DNA of 64,000 nt from Aplectana chamaeleonis (lineage: Eukaryota; Nematoda; Chromadorea; Rhabditida; Cosmocercidae): contig JAPDOI010000210.1 in NCBI GenBank assembly GCA_029168955.1, positions 1,126,001 through 1,190,000 of the forward strand. The letters run 5' to 3'. Below are positions 23,701-31,067 of the stretch, piece by piece; position 1 is the first letter of the stretch; each line of letters begins with the position of its first letter. The position numbers were made by a program, and so were the translations under genes. The notes below the pieces were generated by a model that worked only from the letters and a program-made list of their open reading frames with translations, was not told where the DNA came from and did not search any database.

Positions 23701-24549
23701 TAGAGATATCTTGTTATCAACTTCCATTGCATATATTTTTATTTACGAAAAATTACGATTTACGGTCCAAAATGTCGTAAATAGTAAACCGTAATTACGA
23801 GTCCAAAAAACCCCCTAAATCGTAAAATCGTAAATCGTAATTACGCACACCCCTGGTTGGGGTTAGGCGGGGTTTGGGGCGTCGGCGCGTTTGATGATTG
23901 CTGTGCGAGTGCTGGAGATAATCAATAGTTGGTGTCTCAACGGGGTTTCGGCTGCCCCACCCTCCTAGATAGGGTTTGCGAAGGAACGATTTTTCACTGC
24001 TAGCCTAATCCCCTTTTAGCCCTCGCGCTGCTATCATCAAACGCGCCGACGCTCCGAACCCTGCCTAAGGGGTCGTTTATACTTCCGCCGTCGAGCGGCG
24101 CGACGAAGTGCAATCCTACAATATCGATCGTGCCGCGCCGCATGATCAATATTACAGAAACGAACTTCGTCGAGCCGCTCGGCGGTGGAAGTATAAACGA
24201 CCCCTAACCCCAACCTAACCCGCCGCGTACGTGCATGCCGGCCCTGTACTGAAGTCACAGTTGAATTGCTCAATATTCTGGAATATTCTGCCCATTCGAG
24301 AATTGTCCACCACACTTATTTTCTGGAGAATCTCATTCAGTTAATCTCGAGAGAAGGTTTCTTTTGGCGTTGTTTTTAATTTTTTCTCCGTTTCAGGAAC
24401 CTTTACTATCTGCATCGCATAAGGCGGTGCGTTCCGGTGTGTCGCCGTCGTGTCCTCGACATGGTCGAGCAGTGCTGTCACTGCATCCAGCACGAAGCAG
24501 TCTGGCTGCGGCAGGAAATGCTCCAACACTTGAAGAAATTCAAGTTTAA
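4980..24549 (+). CDS. nlg-1: Neuroligin, C-terminal 567 residues in 13 exons (5' end outside window)
   Basis: Postsynaptic cell-adhesion protein of the esterase-like family that binds neurexin. Joined exons: 4980-5135, 5314-5477, 5913-6000, 6086-6213, 6273-6405, 10060-10139, 10215-10327, 10383-10492, 10572-10716, 12100-12248, 12317-12421, 19448-19627, 24397-24549. All phases agree and the frame stays open to TAA. Numbered from the first visible codon: residues 1-324 are the end of the esterase-like domain (FAPIVDG near 46; IPYIFGYPL near 209; QVLMHYVANFVKSGDPSKP near 235), about 325-396 a Pro/Thr-rich stalk, about 397-420 the membrane segment (MLSVTVAVGCGLLFLN...), then a basic juxtamembrane stretch (KNKRSKKK), a polyproline run (MPPPPPP) and the C-terminal EIQV. 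Family assignment rests on domain order and these motifs. The signal peptide and the first part of the esterase domain are missing because upstream exons are off the left edge. Introns of 3.7, 1.4, 7.0 and 4.8 kb are packed with transposons; no exon is interrupted. Confidence 0.93.
5314..5477 (+). CDS. nlg-1: nlg-1 exon b
   Basis: Acceptor CTTATAG, donor TTCAG/GTATGC, leaving phase 2. Encodes LIPNSPRISFSSQYG...LLVGFSSNPAHYLL..., the strand-loop following FAPIVDG. The next intron holds the (TTTA)n array. Confidence 0.9.
5521..5800. repeat. (TTTA)n microsatellite in nlg-1 intron
   Basis: About 280 bp of TTTA units with TA-rich interruptions. The long open frames of Ile/Tyr/Leu/Phe here are artefacts of the 4-bp period. 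Confidence 0.95.
5913..6000 (+). CDS. nlg-1: nlg-1 exon c
   Basis: Acceptor TTTCTTCAG, donor CGA/GTATGT. Completes an Arg codon and reads TLVRNLYDYHRSELLAAI..., ending NEYTDWENPR in phase 0. Confidence 0.9.
6086..6213 (+). CDS. nlg-1: nlg-1 exon d
   Basis: Acceptor CACTGCAG. Reads DHPKSIRNGVLAVLNDVLFT..., ending ASTF plus two bases. Donor AT/GTCAGT is the only one that keeps the next exon open, restoring ATG (Met) at the junction. Confidence 0.88.
6273..6405 (+). CDS. nlg-1: nlg-1 exon e
   Basis: Acceptor CTCATTCAG. Reads FVFGHETRSWMNEQPN... and IPYIFGYPLATGDKEEK, matching the (Y/F)xFGxPL motif of neuroligins. Donor AAG/GTTGGA, phase 0. A Tc4-like terminus (CTAGGTTACC) begins 17 bases after the exon. 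Confidence 0.9.
6422..6530. mobile_element. Tc4-like left-end fragment
   Basis: Starts CTAGGTTACCTAGCATGG after TCA and follows the 8178 copy through GGCACGCTCTCTTC. No right end found; the rest of 6530-6872 is unassigned. Confidence 0.55.
6877..8094. mobile_element. Large palindromic TTAA-type element
   Basis: TTAA at 6873-6876 and 8095-8098; ends AGGCAGTGTTCACGAT and ATCGTGAACACTGCCT. Arms of about 500 bp fold on a centre near 7480. No coding sequence. Confidence 0.85.
8178..9243. mobile_element. Tc4-like element, TTA duplication
   Basis: Ends CTAGGAAACCTTGCATGG and CCATGCGAGGCTCCCTAG, flanked by TTA (8175-8177, 9244-9246), restoring CTTAG. Non-coding. Confidence 0.8.
9319..9556. mobile_element. 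Hairpin MITE (GCCGTTCAGTCCGCAAAGTG family)
   Basis: Inverted arms GCCGTTCAGTCCGCAAAGTG at both ends and a centre GATCACCCGGGC. A second copy is at 44855-45107. 9557-9867 holds only a worn piece of the Tc-like interior repeat. Confidence 0.8.
9868..9990. mobile_element. Small hairpin MITE (CATACTTCC.GCGAC family)
   Basis: Arms GGGATCATACTTCCAGCGAC and complement; core GCGACAGTGCATAT shared with 27452-27582 and 55550-55676. Confidence 0.7.
10060..10139 (+). CDS. nlg-1: nlg-1 exon f
   Basis: Acceptor CATTTTCAG in phase 0. Reads LFSGFSAEDRGISQVLMH..., ending YVANFVKSG with two bases left. This is the helix carrying the NF(x)KxGDP motif. A nearby AG (after TTTT) would put the exon out of frame. 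Confidence 0.9.
10215..10327 (+). CDS. nlg-1: nlg-1 exon g
   Basis: Acceptor ATTTAAG; the split codon completes GDPSKPAPMQKSF. Continues FHSTAWPQFDQPNREAYLEI to donor A/GTAAGT, phase 1. Confidence 0.9.
10383..10492 (+). CDS. nlg-1: nlg-1 exon h
   Basis: After a 55-bp intron, acceptor GATTCCAG. Reads DRPRVKNYYRNARVGFWTSL... through GGDVPE, the end of the esterase-like fold. Donor GAG/GTAAGC, phase 0. Confidence 0.9.
10572..10716 (+). CDS. nlg-1: nlg-1 exon i (stalk)
   Basis: Acceptor TTTCTTTCAG. Reads EHHLLPDHFRKDSFFGRV..., then a proline-rich run (PFPAPPLPPSPPP) and KKTTT. Donor A/GTAAGC, phase 1. Confidence 0.88.
10957..12014. mobile_element. Tc5-like element, TGA duplication
   Basis: Left end CAAGGGAAGTTTTTACTGG, right end CATTCACTTTCCTGC, TGA at 10954-10956 and 12015-12017 (restores CTGAG). 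Fills the intron before the membrane exon. Same family as 19720-20773 (shared AAAACTGCGCAGTA). Confidence 0.75.
12100..12248 (+). CDS. nlg-1: nlg-1 exon j (transmembrane segment)
   Basis: Acceptor TTCTTTCAG. Encodes the rest of the Pro/Thr stalk and the single membrane span MLSVTVAVGCGLLFLNICVF, ending FGLYRQ at donor CAG/GTAGGT, phase 0. Confidence 0.9.
12317..12421 (+). CDS. nlg-1: nlg-1 exon k (juxtamembrane)
   Basis: Acceptor CTGTTTAG. Reads CDKNKRSKKKLQLQYQTYAS..., a basic stop-transfer region, ending NNLNSP at donor CCG/GTAACC, phase 0. A 7-kb intron follows. Confidence 0.88.
12572..12900. mobile_element. Tc5-like fragment
   Basis: Starts near TGA-CAAGGAAACTG and follows the interior of the 43874 element (AATATGCCC, GCAGCTGCCT, GAACCTCATAATCGTGTTCA). 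No right end identified. Confidence 0.5.
13038..13275. mobile_element. Hairpin MITE (TCAGGCGATT family)
   Basis: Ends TCAGGCGATTATCGGCCCCG and AATCGCCTGA. Internal direct repeats of CTGTTGCTGTCCGGGCCA. A worn copy is at 37131-37360. Confidence 0.8.
13318..14303. repeat. Inverted repeat remnant around a MITE
   Basis: 13318-13420 pairs with 14195-14303 (shared CCTTGCGAGG core). The right end GGTTTACCTAG-TAAG looks Tc4-like; the left end is not found. Confidence 0.5.
13514..13985. mobile_element. TTAA-type MITE (AGGCACAGTCCAACCTC family)
   Basis: TTAA at 13510-13513 and 13986-13989; ends AGGCACAGTCCAACCTCAGA and GAGGTTGGACTGTGCCT. Related to 15548-16023 and 57750-58141. Confidence 0.88.
14703..14780 (+). 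tRNA. tRNA-like segment (probably tRNA-derived, not functional)
   Basis: A-box-like TTGGCCGAACGG and B box GGGTTCGATCCCC are correctly spaced. The acceptor ends pair only over the outer 4 positions and the T stem has one mismatch. Confidence 0.4.
15071..16226 (+). pseudogene. mariner transposase, deleted and interrupted
   Basis: N-terminal helix-turn-helix part from ATG at 15071 (MDLTRPQPRLLIFYEWRRGS..., RTVARWISRFKDGDTDLEDK). About 90-100 residues with the first catalytic Asp are deleted; the frame resumes SWDKRGMLYYELLP near 15274, then a TAA, then LHDNARPL and PPYSPDLAPSDFHLF, which hold the second and third Asp. A MITE (15548-16023) then splits it, and the C-terminus resumes FEAFLAKNTFADYDAIVEAI... 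to the stop at 16226. The DLAPSD motif is mariner-specific. Non-functional. Confidence 0.85.
15548..16023. mobile_element. TTAA-type MITE inserted in the mariner transposase
   Basis: Ends AGGCACAGTCCAACCTCAGA and GAACTTTGCCT; flanks TTAA (15544-15547) and TTGA (16024-16027). The broken codon run LPL/FEAFL closes when it is removed. Confidence 0.85.
16370..16618 (+). pseudogene. Tc5-type transposase C-terminal domain fragment
   Basis: Reads FHVDDPPGELNSPI..., then CEEVGCCNCVSFMFCCYCNK, parallel to the element at 3230-4872 (FGVDD..., CEEIGC..., CSYCGICLC). Two related cysteine-rich fragments in two CAAGGGA-ended elements tie this domain to the family. Confidence 0.7.
17205..17410. mobile_element. 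Near-perfect palindromic MITE (AGGGGCGGCATGCA ends)
   Basis: About 88-bp arms differ at only about three positions around a 30-bp spacer. Ends are related to the element at 21991-24244. Looks recent. Confidence 0.85.
18348..18869 (+). mobile_element. AGCCTAG-family MITE, inner copy
   Basis: Ends AGCCTAGTTTTAACTGCA and GCAGTCAAAACTAGGCT with TAT at 18345-18347 and 18870-18872; lies inside the outer copy. A third copy is at 50242-50721. Confidence 0.85.
18632..18791 (+). repeat. 80-bp tandem duplication
   Basis: Two units (18632-18711, 18712-18791) starting GATGCAGTAAGACATAGG, differing at a few bases. Absent from the copy at 50242-50721. Confidence 0.92.
19448..19627 (+). CDS. nlg-1: nlg-1 exon l (polyproline tail)
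   Basis: Acceptor GAGTTCAG. Reads LSLMPPPPPPITLNSSTMHA..., then EMFERPVFAPAPLSNTG and RHSFQEQ. The 3' junction is uncertain: CAG/GCATGT (a GC donor) ends at 19627, while a GT donor six bases on adds Ala-Cys and ends at 19633. Both keep phase 0. Confidence 0.82.
19720..20773. mobile_element. Tc5-like element, TAA duplication
   Basis: Ends CAAGAGAAGTGGGCAGAGCG and TATACATCCCTTG; TAA at 19717-19719 and 20774-20776 (restores CTAAG). Same size and family as 10957-12014. Confidence 0.78.
20777..21833. other. Unassigned intron sequence
   Basis: A GC-rich part (20940-21440) ends in a worn TTTATCGTGGACACTG, which resembles a TTAA-type MITE end. Open frames here lack splice context and any recognised motif. 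Confidence 0.4.
21834..21957. mobile_element. Hairpin MITE (TAGTCTGACTAATGGAC)
   Basis: Arms TTTAGTCTGACTAATGGAC and GTCCATTCACCAGACTAAA. A diverged copy is at 40706-40815. Confidence 0.65.
22273..22562. mobile_element. Nested element with GGTATGGTATACTTT ends
   Basis: Inverted ends GGGGTATGGTATACTTT and AAAGTATACCATACCTTT inside the hAT-like element; GC-rich body. Confidence 0.6.
22844..22955. repeat. Worn hairpin
   Basis: Arms with ACTGAAGGTTGGCTCAAACT and a diverged complement; same family as 41148-41278. Confidence 0.5.
24066..24206. mobile_element. Palindromic MITE (GGGGTCGTTTATACTTCC)
   Basis: Arms AAGGGGTCGTTTATACTTCC and complement. A truncated relative is at 27729-27846. Confidence 0.75.
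24397..24549 (+). CDS. nlg-1: nlg-1 exon m (C-terminus, PDZ ligand)
   Basis: Acceptor CCGTTTCAG. Reads EPLLSASHKAVRSGVSPSCP..., ending NAPTLEEIQV then TAA. The last four residues EIQV (hydrophobic at -2 and 0) look like a class II PDZ ligand, whereas vertebrate neuroligins end in a Thr-containing class I ligand. Confidence 0.88.
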   Translation, partial: EPLLSASHKAVRSGVSPSCPRHGRAVLSLHPARSSLAAAGNAPTLEEIQV

Positions 24550-25124
24550 TTTTCGTGTCATACATGCCCAGTGTTTTTTGTTCTAGATTTTTTCTGAATT
24601 TCTAGATCACCCAATAGAGTGTTATATCGATTTTTGTGCACTGATATGAAGAACCTACCCACAACGTCGCAGAAATCACTTCCTGTTACATCGTGGAAGG
24701 TTCTCTGAATCATTAAAAGTAATTTTTTGCTTGTTCATGAAACACAGTTTTTTCGCCTCCAATATTATAGCTCATTATCTCAAAGCACTATGTATTGTTT
24801 TTCTTTGCACTTGTTCTGAAAATAGATTTATGTAAAATGATCACTGTTTATATGACGATCTCTTCTTTTTCATACTGTGCCTGTACTGGGTATTTTGTGT
24901 ATGATTTTTGCTGCTGGCTCAAAGAACCTGCATACCATGAGGTCGTAACGACCCCAAAGACGATGAAGTAGGTTTTCTGAACCAGTGCCATGATTTGTTT
25001 TGTGATGAATGGTAATTTTGGGACTATCATTCATTGGCTTTTAACATATTGAGTCTTTCAATATATCATCATGGTCACATCATGTACGATTTATGTGAAA
25101 AAATGTATAAAGATTTGTTGTTGC

Positions 25125-25130
25125 AATAAA
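25125..25130 (+). terminator. nlg-1: AATAAA poly(A) signal of nlg-1
   Basis: First good AATAAA after the TAA, giving a 3' UTR of about 600 bp. The stretch 24550-25124 is AT-rich, holds no transposon end, and a Tc5-like element starts only at 25319. Confidence 0.6.
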
Positions 25131-25825
25131 ATTATGCTGGTTTTTCCCACGTTCTACTGATCAAGTCAGAGTTTTTCACCAAGACGAACAGTGACGATCG
25201 AAGACAACTTCTGCTGGCTCCATATAGATCCATTATGGTTTATTGGTTACTGAATATTACTTCAACACATATTGTTACGGTCGCACTAGGGCAGCGTCCA
25301 TCGGCGGACTGGAGCTTACAAGGGAAGGATCATTACATGCCGTGGCCATTCCAAATGAGATATGCGTTTTTAAAAATAGTTTTCGACGTAGAATTCGAAT
25401 TTTCACATTGCAGCTGCTAATCGTTTCTCTGAGCGGAGTCATGAGCTTTTTTATACGGATTTCTATAGAAAAAATGGCATTGTACCTGCTGTAACCTACC
25501 CTCCGAAAAACCGAAAATGGATCTCATATTCGTGATCAGCACCCCCCAAATAACCCCCCTGGACTAATTCAGAGCGAGCAAAAAATTTTTTTCGACCTTT
25601 GGACTCCCAAAAGTGGGATTGAGTTACCTCTACTGAGTGGGGCTACGAAGGTGAAAAAAAATTTTTCCCCCAAACGTCGTATAGCAGGGTTATTTGGGGC
25701 GCTGAACACAAATATGACGTTCTTTTCCGATACTCAAGTTGATAGTTGAAGGTTACGATAGAAATATGGTATTTTGGCTACTAAAACGTACAGTAGTTTT
25801 CAACAAAGAGCCTTTTTGAGAAATT

Positions 25826-26107
25826 ACTGTGCTTCTCTGAGCCGAATTCCGGTCTGCAATTGCGCCTCGACACGCTATGAGGCCGCGCGCTCTCGAGTCG
25901 GAAGAGTTTCCAGCGCCGCAGCCGCCGATCTGTTGACTCTAAGTGGGTTTTAGAAACTGGAAACTAAACAAAATTGAAGAAAACTGTATAAAAAAAGTCA
26001 TATCGAGTCGGCTTTGGGGCCTGAAACTCGACTGACTCGAGCGCGTGCGGCCGCAAAGCATGTCGAGACGCAATCGCGGACCGGAATTCGGCCCAGAGAA
26101 GCACAGT
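25826..26107. mobile_element. Hairpin MITE (ACTGTGCTTCTCTG)
   Basis: Ends ACTGTGCTTCTCTGAGCC and GGCCCAGAGAAGCACAGT. A 281-bp copy is at 29944-30224. Confidence 0.8.
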
Positions 26108-26751
26108 ATGTGTTTGTGGCATTTCCGTCAGATCAGTCCAATTTTTCGAGGCCGTGATCTCCCAATCAATATTGATCTTTGGCAGTCCGCGTTGACTCCA
26201 ACCTAATTCCTCAAACGATTTCTCTTGCCATTCAAGTCTATGCACAAGCGCATCACTTTTCACATCATAGCACACGATTTGGACTACTCCGTCTACTCAC
26301 GTGAATCAATAATTCGATTGTTATCTCTTGTGTACTTTCAATTTTGTGCTGCAAGATTGGAGAATTTTCTCGCTCATTCATGGTATGCGGCAGGGTATCA
26401 TAAAAGCCATCCAGGCCATTTCGAAACTACGGTTCTGCACTGTTCCCCTTCTCACTCGGTAGGCCTGGGTAATTTTGATGCTTGTTCAAAAGTTCACTTC
26501 ATTCGTTATTCTCATTGTGAGAAGATCCTTTGTTTTGAAAATTTTGTTCACAACAACCACATGTGCTCGTAGCTATAAATTTGTTGCAAATCCAATTGTT
26601 TTCACAGTAAAACACCATCCACGGTGATCAGACATTCACGACTGAAACGCTTCATTTTTTTGACAAAAAAAAGCTCTCGCACGATCAAACTACTGATCCG
26701 CTGCACTTAACGAGATGAAAACGGGTATTTGAGGGAGTGCAAAAACTACGA

Positions 26752-26822
26752 GTGCGGCATGGATTCGAACCCGTGACCTGTATTCTCGCTGCAACAGGCA
26801 CTCCCACTGCGCCGACCTGTCA
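26752..26822 (-). tRNA. tRNA-like segment inside a Tc5-like element
   Basis: Minus strand A-box-like GGCGCAGTGGGAGTGC and B box GGGTTCGAATCC. The anticodon-like loop is oversized (12 bases), so a tRNA-derived repeat is likelier than a working tRNA. Confidence 0.4.
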
Positions 26823-27451
26823 CGGTCCTCACGGCGCTGACTTCGTATATGACGGCGCGCAGACTCGTTCATCGTAGCAACATATTTCGGCAGAATAACA
26901 CACTATGAGATGATTCCTGGTGTAGAAGTCACATCGGTGTATCTTAGGATGCGACGAAGACTCTTCGATTACACGTTAGGATGCGTCTTCGAGTAAAGCG
27001 CTAAGAACGCCTATAGCTCCTTTCAAAGAAACGATTTGCAGATGCAATGTAAAAATTCTAATTCTACGTCGAAAATTGATCTGAGTATCGCTTATTTCGT
27101 TTGGAATGGCCACGGAATGCAATGATCCTTCCCTTGTTAGTCGCACTCAGTGAAACTCTCGGCCCATCCGCCGGGTAAAGAGGTCTGCAGAGTTGAAGTT
27201 GCGGCGTTGCTCGCAGCGACGAACAGCACTGGGTGATGTAGTATCGATTACATTCGGCGACGATGGCGACCGACGCGGACTGAAGGGCGACCATGGGGCA
27301 CCGCAGAGTGTTTTGACGCGGCTACGGCCCTACATCAGTGCCAGCGAGCGGCAACCGACGCCGCGACGATAATGTTTTGAAACATTTCTGTCGCCGCGTC
27401 AAGGCTGACGCTCGGCGACCACTCGCCGGTCTCTGCAACTCTGCAGATCCC

Positions 27452-27582
27452 TTAAGGCCAAGTGCATACTTCCCGCGACAGGCCACAGCGACAGTGCATA
27501 TCACCCATATCGATTTTCGGTCGATATGTATGACATACATTTGGTCGGGTCGTCCGTCGCGGGAGGTATGCACTGGGCCTAA
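27452..27582. mobile_element. Small hairpin MITE (GTGCATACTTCCCGCGAC)
   Basis: Arms GTGCATACTTCCCGCGAC and GTCGCGGGAGGTATGCAC. Family with 9868-9990 and 55550-55676. Confidence 0.75.
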
Positions 27583-27728
27583 GGGTGCGGAGCTTACCCC
27601 CAAGTCATAACTTGGTGAACCCATCTTGGGTTAGGTAAAGATGACGTAGCGCGTTGGCTTGCATACCAGCAAGTCATCAGGCCGCGTCGCCATGAAAGTG
27701 TCGAAGCGGCTTCAGTTAATGTTAATGC

Positions 27729-27846
27729 TCCCAGCGCGAAGCTTAGTGCAATACTATTGTGTTGATCATGCGGCGCCGCACGATGAATATTATTGGATTG
27801 CACTTCGCCGCGCTGCTCAGCGGCGGAAGTATAACGGACCCTTAAA
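27729..27846. mobile_element. Truncated palindromic MITE
   Basis: Inner arms GTGCAATA...TATTGGATTGCAC and right end GGAAGTATAACGGACCC match 24066-24206. Confidence 0.55.
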
Positions 27847-28256
27847 GAACTGCTACCTGACGCGCCGCACGGCGACTGAAACATAAACGGCTCCTTGGTA
27901 CGAAAAATACGGATCGGATGAGGGTAGTACCGCGTTGCAGTACCAGGAAATTAACGCGTTTCTGGCTTCCCGCGTTTAATTTCAAAGATCGTAAACAGTG
28001 CTGAGAAACACACAATCATCGAATCAAATGGGACATGAAGAAGCAATCAATGAACTCAACGTTTTCCGCCTTCCGCGTTTCCAGAACCGCACTTTATCGC
28101 AGAAAAGAGCGCTTTGCGCCCAACAATTGATAGCCGGAAAAAATTCGGCCAAAACTCAATTTCCAAACCGGGACCACGTGATCCTAGCACGATTATCAAC
28201 GTAATGTGTGGTGCAACAGCGGTTGTCCGCAACTGCGGCCCCGAATCCCGCTTTAA

Positions 28257-28874
28257 AGGCATCGTACGCGCTGAAAACCATGTCTCGTTTCTGAGCGTTT
28301 TTGAGCTGTTACACCCCTATAGTAACTAAAGTTAGCGAAAAGACCCCTCGAAAACGTTAACTTTTCAAAAAAGAACCGTTCCAAAAACCTTCTGCAAATC
28401 GTTTGAAATTCGCGCCGGCATCGACTCGGGATAGTTACGCGGATGGCGCAAGGATCAGTTCTACAATTTGTCCATTGGCGCAGCGTTGGAAACAATTCGC
28501 CGACAACTACAATGCACTGACTGCACTGACTTGCACTGACTAACAAAAATACTCACCTGGGCCCTGCGCATCGTCCTTGCTCGTTGTGTGACGAGAAATT
28601 TCCAGTCGATAATGCCACTTTCGTCCGACGGTGCGTCAGCGTACAGAGGCATGCCCTGTACTTAGCGACGCGACGTTCTGCTCAAATATTGCGAAAGTGC
28701 CAAATGACTGACGGAAGGGCCGGCCCCTTTTGACGGAATTCCTTACTTTCCACTTCCTCTATGCTCACAATGGTACGTTTTTGAGCAGTCAAGCTCGTTG
28801 TACGTCCTCACAGGGGCCCGAGGAAGGGATTGAGCATAAAAAATGGGAAGTGGATTTCAGCGCGTACGATGCCT
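28257..28874. mobile_element. TTAA-type MITE (AGGCATCGTACGCGC)
   Basis: TTAA at 28253-28256 and 28875-28878; ends AGGCATCGTACGCGCTGAAA and the complement. Relative at 43097-43613. Confidence 0.88.
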
Positions 28875-29042
28875 TTAATAACGATAGTATCTGCCACACT
28901 CGTAATCTGGAAAACCGGATTCTTCGTCTCGTTTATGTAGATGTTTCATTCCTTCGCATAGTTCATGAGGGTTACACATTCTATTGATTATCTGAGAGAA
29001 TACTCGTGATACCCGTTGATAATGCAAATATGCGGTAACCTA

Positions 29043-29198
29043 CTTCAATAATGACACCGGTCGCACCGACGGCGCTGAAAGGTTTACCCCGAGCTGATCG
29101 CGGGAGCATGGCGGGCGAATGGCGGCAAGCAAAGGGCTCACCGGGCGGATAGCGGGAGGATACTAACGCGCCGGTCGGACTGACGACAGTCATTGAAG
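29043..29198. repeat. GC-rich inverted repeat
   Basis: CTTCAATAATGACACCGGTC pairs loosely with GACAGTCATTGAAG. The GC-rich tract continues to about 29360 with nothing recognised. Confidence 0.4.
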
Positions 29199-29655
29199 TT
29201 TCGGTCGCATCGCGGGCCCATGCGAAGTTTGTCGGTCAGATCGCGGGCAGCACTAGAGCAGTGTCTTTATTACAGATCCCCCCTTGATGAATGCGGTCGA
29301 ATCGCGAGATGGGTGTTGTTCGGTCCGCCATGCGTCCGCGATCCGATCGGCGTCACCGGCTGAGTAGGCGAATAGTTTGTATCACGCTATGATAACATCC
29401 CGGAGGACACGGAGTCGTCTGATTCACCGATTTCGCTGTTTGTTTGATACAAAGAAACTTTTTTGCACAGTTCATGGCTGCCATTTTTCCTTTCGCTTCG
29501 GTTGAAATTTTTTAAAGGTCTCTCAGGGTAGCGTTTTTCTGGTTTACGTGGGGCAGATACTGTGTAGGGGACTTAAATGCATTCTCTCACAGACGGAGAA
29601 GGAGAGCTGCTTCTTTGGACTCTTCACTGGCTGACTTCATCGGAAAACAGTAAAC

Positions 29656-29878
29656 AGTTAGGTCGTGGCTTGCTTCCTCAAGAAAAAAATATTCAAATCT
29701 CACCCGCGTCTAGCGCGGGCGGTTTAAACCTCACCGGCGGCTGGCGGTGTAGTAAACTGATTAGCTGCGCTCTTCTCTCAGCCTGAATCGATTAGCAGGC
29801 CCGCGCACGCAACCGCCGCACCAGCCGCGGGTGAGATTTGAATGCTTCTCCTTGAGGAAGCAAGCCGCTGACCTAACT
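29656..29878. mobile_element. Hairpin MITE (AGTTAGGTC)
   Basis: Arms AGTTAGGTCGTGGCTTGCTT and complement, each followed by a TCAAATCTCACCCGCG match. Confidence 0.75.
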
Positions 29879-29943
29879 ATACCATTCCAAGGCGGACCCA
29901 TTTAAATCGCAGTTTTGGGTATAAGGGTGGATACGGCCATTGT

Positions 29944-30224
29944 ACTGTGCTTATCTGGGTCAACTTCCGGTCCACAATTGCGTCTTGACACGCTTTGCGG
30001 CCGCACGCTTTCGAGTAGGAAGAGTTTCCGGCGCCGCAGCCGCCGATCTGTTCACTCTAGGTGGGTTTTATAAACTGGAAACTAAACAAAATTGAGGGAA
30101 ACTGTGTAAAAAAGCCATATCGAGTCGGCTTTGGCGCTGGAAACCCTACTGACTCGGGCGCGTGCGGCCGCAAAGCGTGTCGAGACGCAATTGCGGACCG
30201 GAATTCGACCCAGATAAACACAGT
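29944..30224. mobile_element. Hairpin MITE, copy of 25826-26107
   Basis: Ends ACTGTGCTTATCTGGGTC and GACCCAGATAAACACAGT; same body and size. Confidence 0.8.
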
Positions 30225-30569
30225 TTGTTAACATAGTGCTGAGTCATGCTCGGGGTTTCATCATGAATCCGGCTTCCGCTGTTTATTTCTATAGTTTCGT
30301 TACCTACATAGCCGCATTCGGCTTTGAGACCGGAATTCATTTGACCAGTAATCAACACCTGGCGCATCCTCGCGTGCGGTCACGTGCGGCTCACCTTTCC
30401 GTTGACACAGACTAGATATTAAGACAAGGAACGTGCCCATTTAATGCATACTCACGACTTTGCCTTCATAGACAAACTGATCGAAATCAACAAAATGGTC
30501 ATAATTTATTAATTAGACGTGACGTAAACGGCGCTCAATAGTGTATTTATACAGATAACTGTTCGCACC

Positions 30570-30575
30570 TTTATT
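30570..30575 (-). terminator. AATAAA poly(A) signal of nlp-49-like gene
   Basis: Minus-strand AATAAA about 410 bases after the TAA. The UTR between is unusual: a CTG/CAG-rich stretch near 30755-30780 and a G-rich plus strand at 30640-30725. Confidence 0.45.
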
Positions 30576-30981
30576 TGGGCATTATTCTATCACAAATCAA
30601 TGATTATGGAGATCATCTGGGGATGTTGAGTGAGGATCGGGTGGGTAAGAGGGGTGGGGGGGGGTCGTTGGGACAAGGGGTTAGGGGCCGGGGGGCAACG
30701 TGTATGGCTGGATTGGACGGGGGGCAAAAAGGCGAGCGCTCCTCATCATCAGCAAAGTAGCAGCAGCAGCAGCAGTTCAGACGACGATGATGATGTTTTG
30801 TTGTGTGAATGGCATGATAATGTGAGGGGAATGTGGATGAATTGTTGTTTTTTGGAGCGGAAAACGAACCGACGAGCAGAGATGAAATCATTCCTGGCTA
30901 AGAAATCACACAGTGACATGAGAAGAAAAGAGACGAGAAAATCAAAACAAATAAACAGCTCTCTACGAAATTTGTAACGAT

Positions 30982-31067
30982 TTACTTCCGTCCAGATGGA
31001 ATGAAGTGAAAGTTGTCGCCTCCTTGTGGTGATGCCATGTACTCGGCCAGTGATAGTCCCATGGATG
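30982..31067 (-). CDS. nlp-49: nlp-49-like exon 3 (mature peptide)
   Basis: Acceptor CCATTTCAG. The split codon gives Pro, then SMGLSLAEYMASPQGG followed by DNFHFIPS, GRK and TAA. Gly before Arg-Lys predicts a C-terminal amide. Confidence 0.85.

Larger units (their letters stand above)
22029..23855. mobile_element. hAT-like non-autonomous element, exact 8-bp duplication
   Basis: Ends CAGGGGTGTGCGTAA and TTACGCACACCCCTG; GTTGGGGT repeats at 22021-22028 and 23856-23863. Subterminal arrays of CGTAAATCGTAA line both ends. No transposase recognised inside. Confidence 0.88.
21991..24244. mobile_element. GGGGCGGCATGCA-ended element with nested insertions
   Basis: Ends GGGGCGGCATGCACGTACGC and GCGTACGTGCATGCCGGCCC. 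Carries a hAT-like element and a palindrome (24066-24206). Confidence 0.75.
25319..27136. mobile_element. Tc5-like element, TTA duplication
   Basis: Ends CAAGGGAAGGATCATTACAT and the complement; TTA at 25316-25318 and 27137-27139 (restores CTTAG). It preserves the empty site of the nested insertion in 17844-19324. Confidence 0.85.

Noticed and set aside
24848..25030. Small minus-strand frame resembling a secreted peptide (MALVQKTYFIVFGV...)
   Set aside because: Lies antisense in the nlg-1 3' UTR, with no splice, amidation or dibasic signal.
28461..28652. Exon-like minus-strand frame MPLYADAPSDESG... with a good donor
   Set aside because: Lies wholly within a TTAA-type MITE; more likely chance than a captured gene.
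30982..31067. PDF or calcitonin-like peptide identity for the neuropeptide
   Set aside because: No cysteine pair as in calcitonin and no NAELIN core as in PDF; the NLP-49 pattern fits better.
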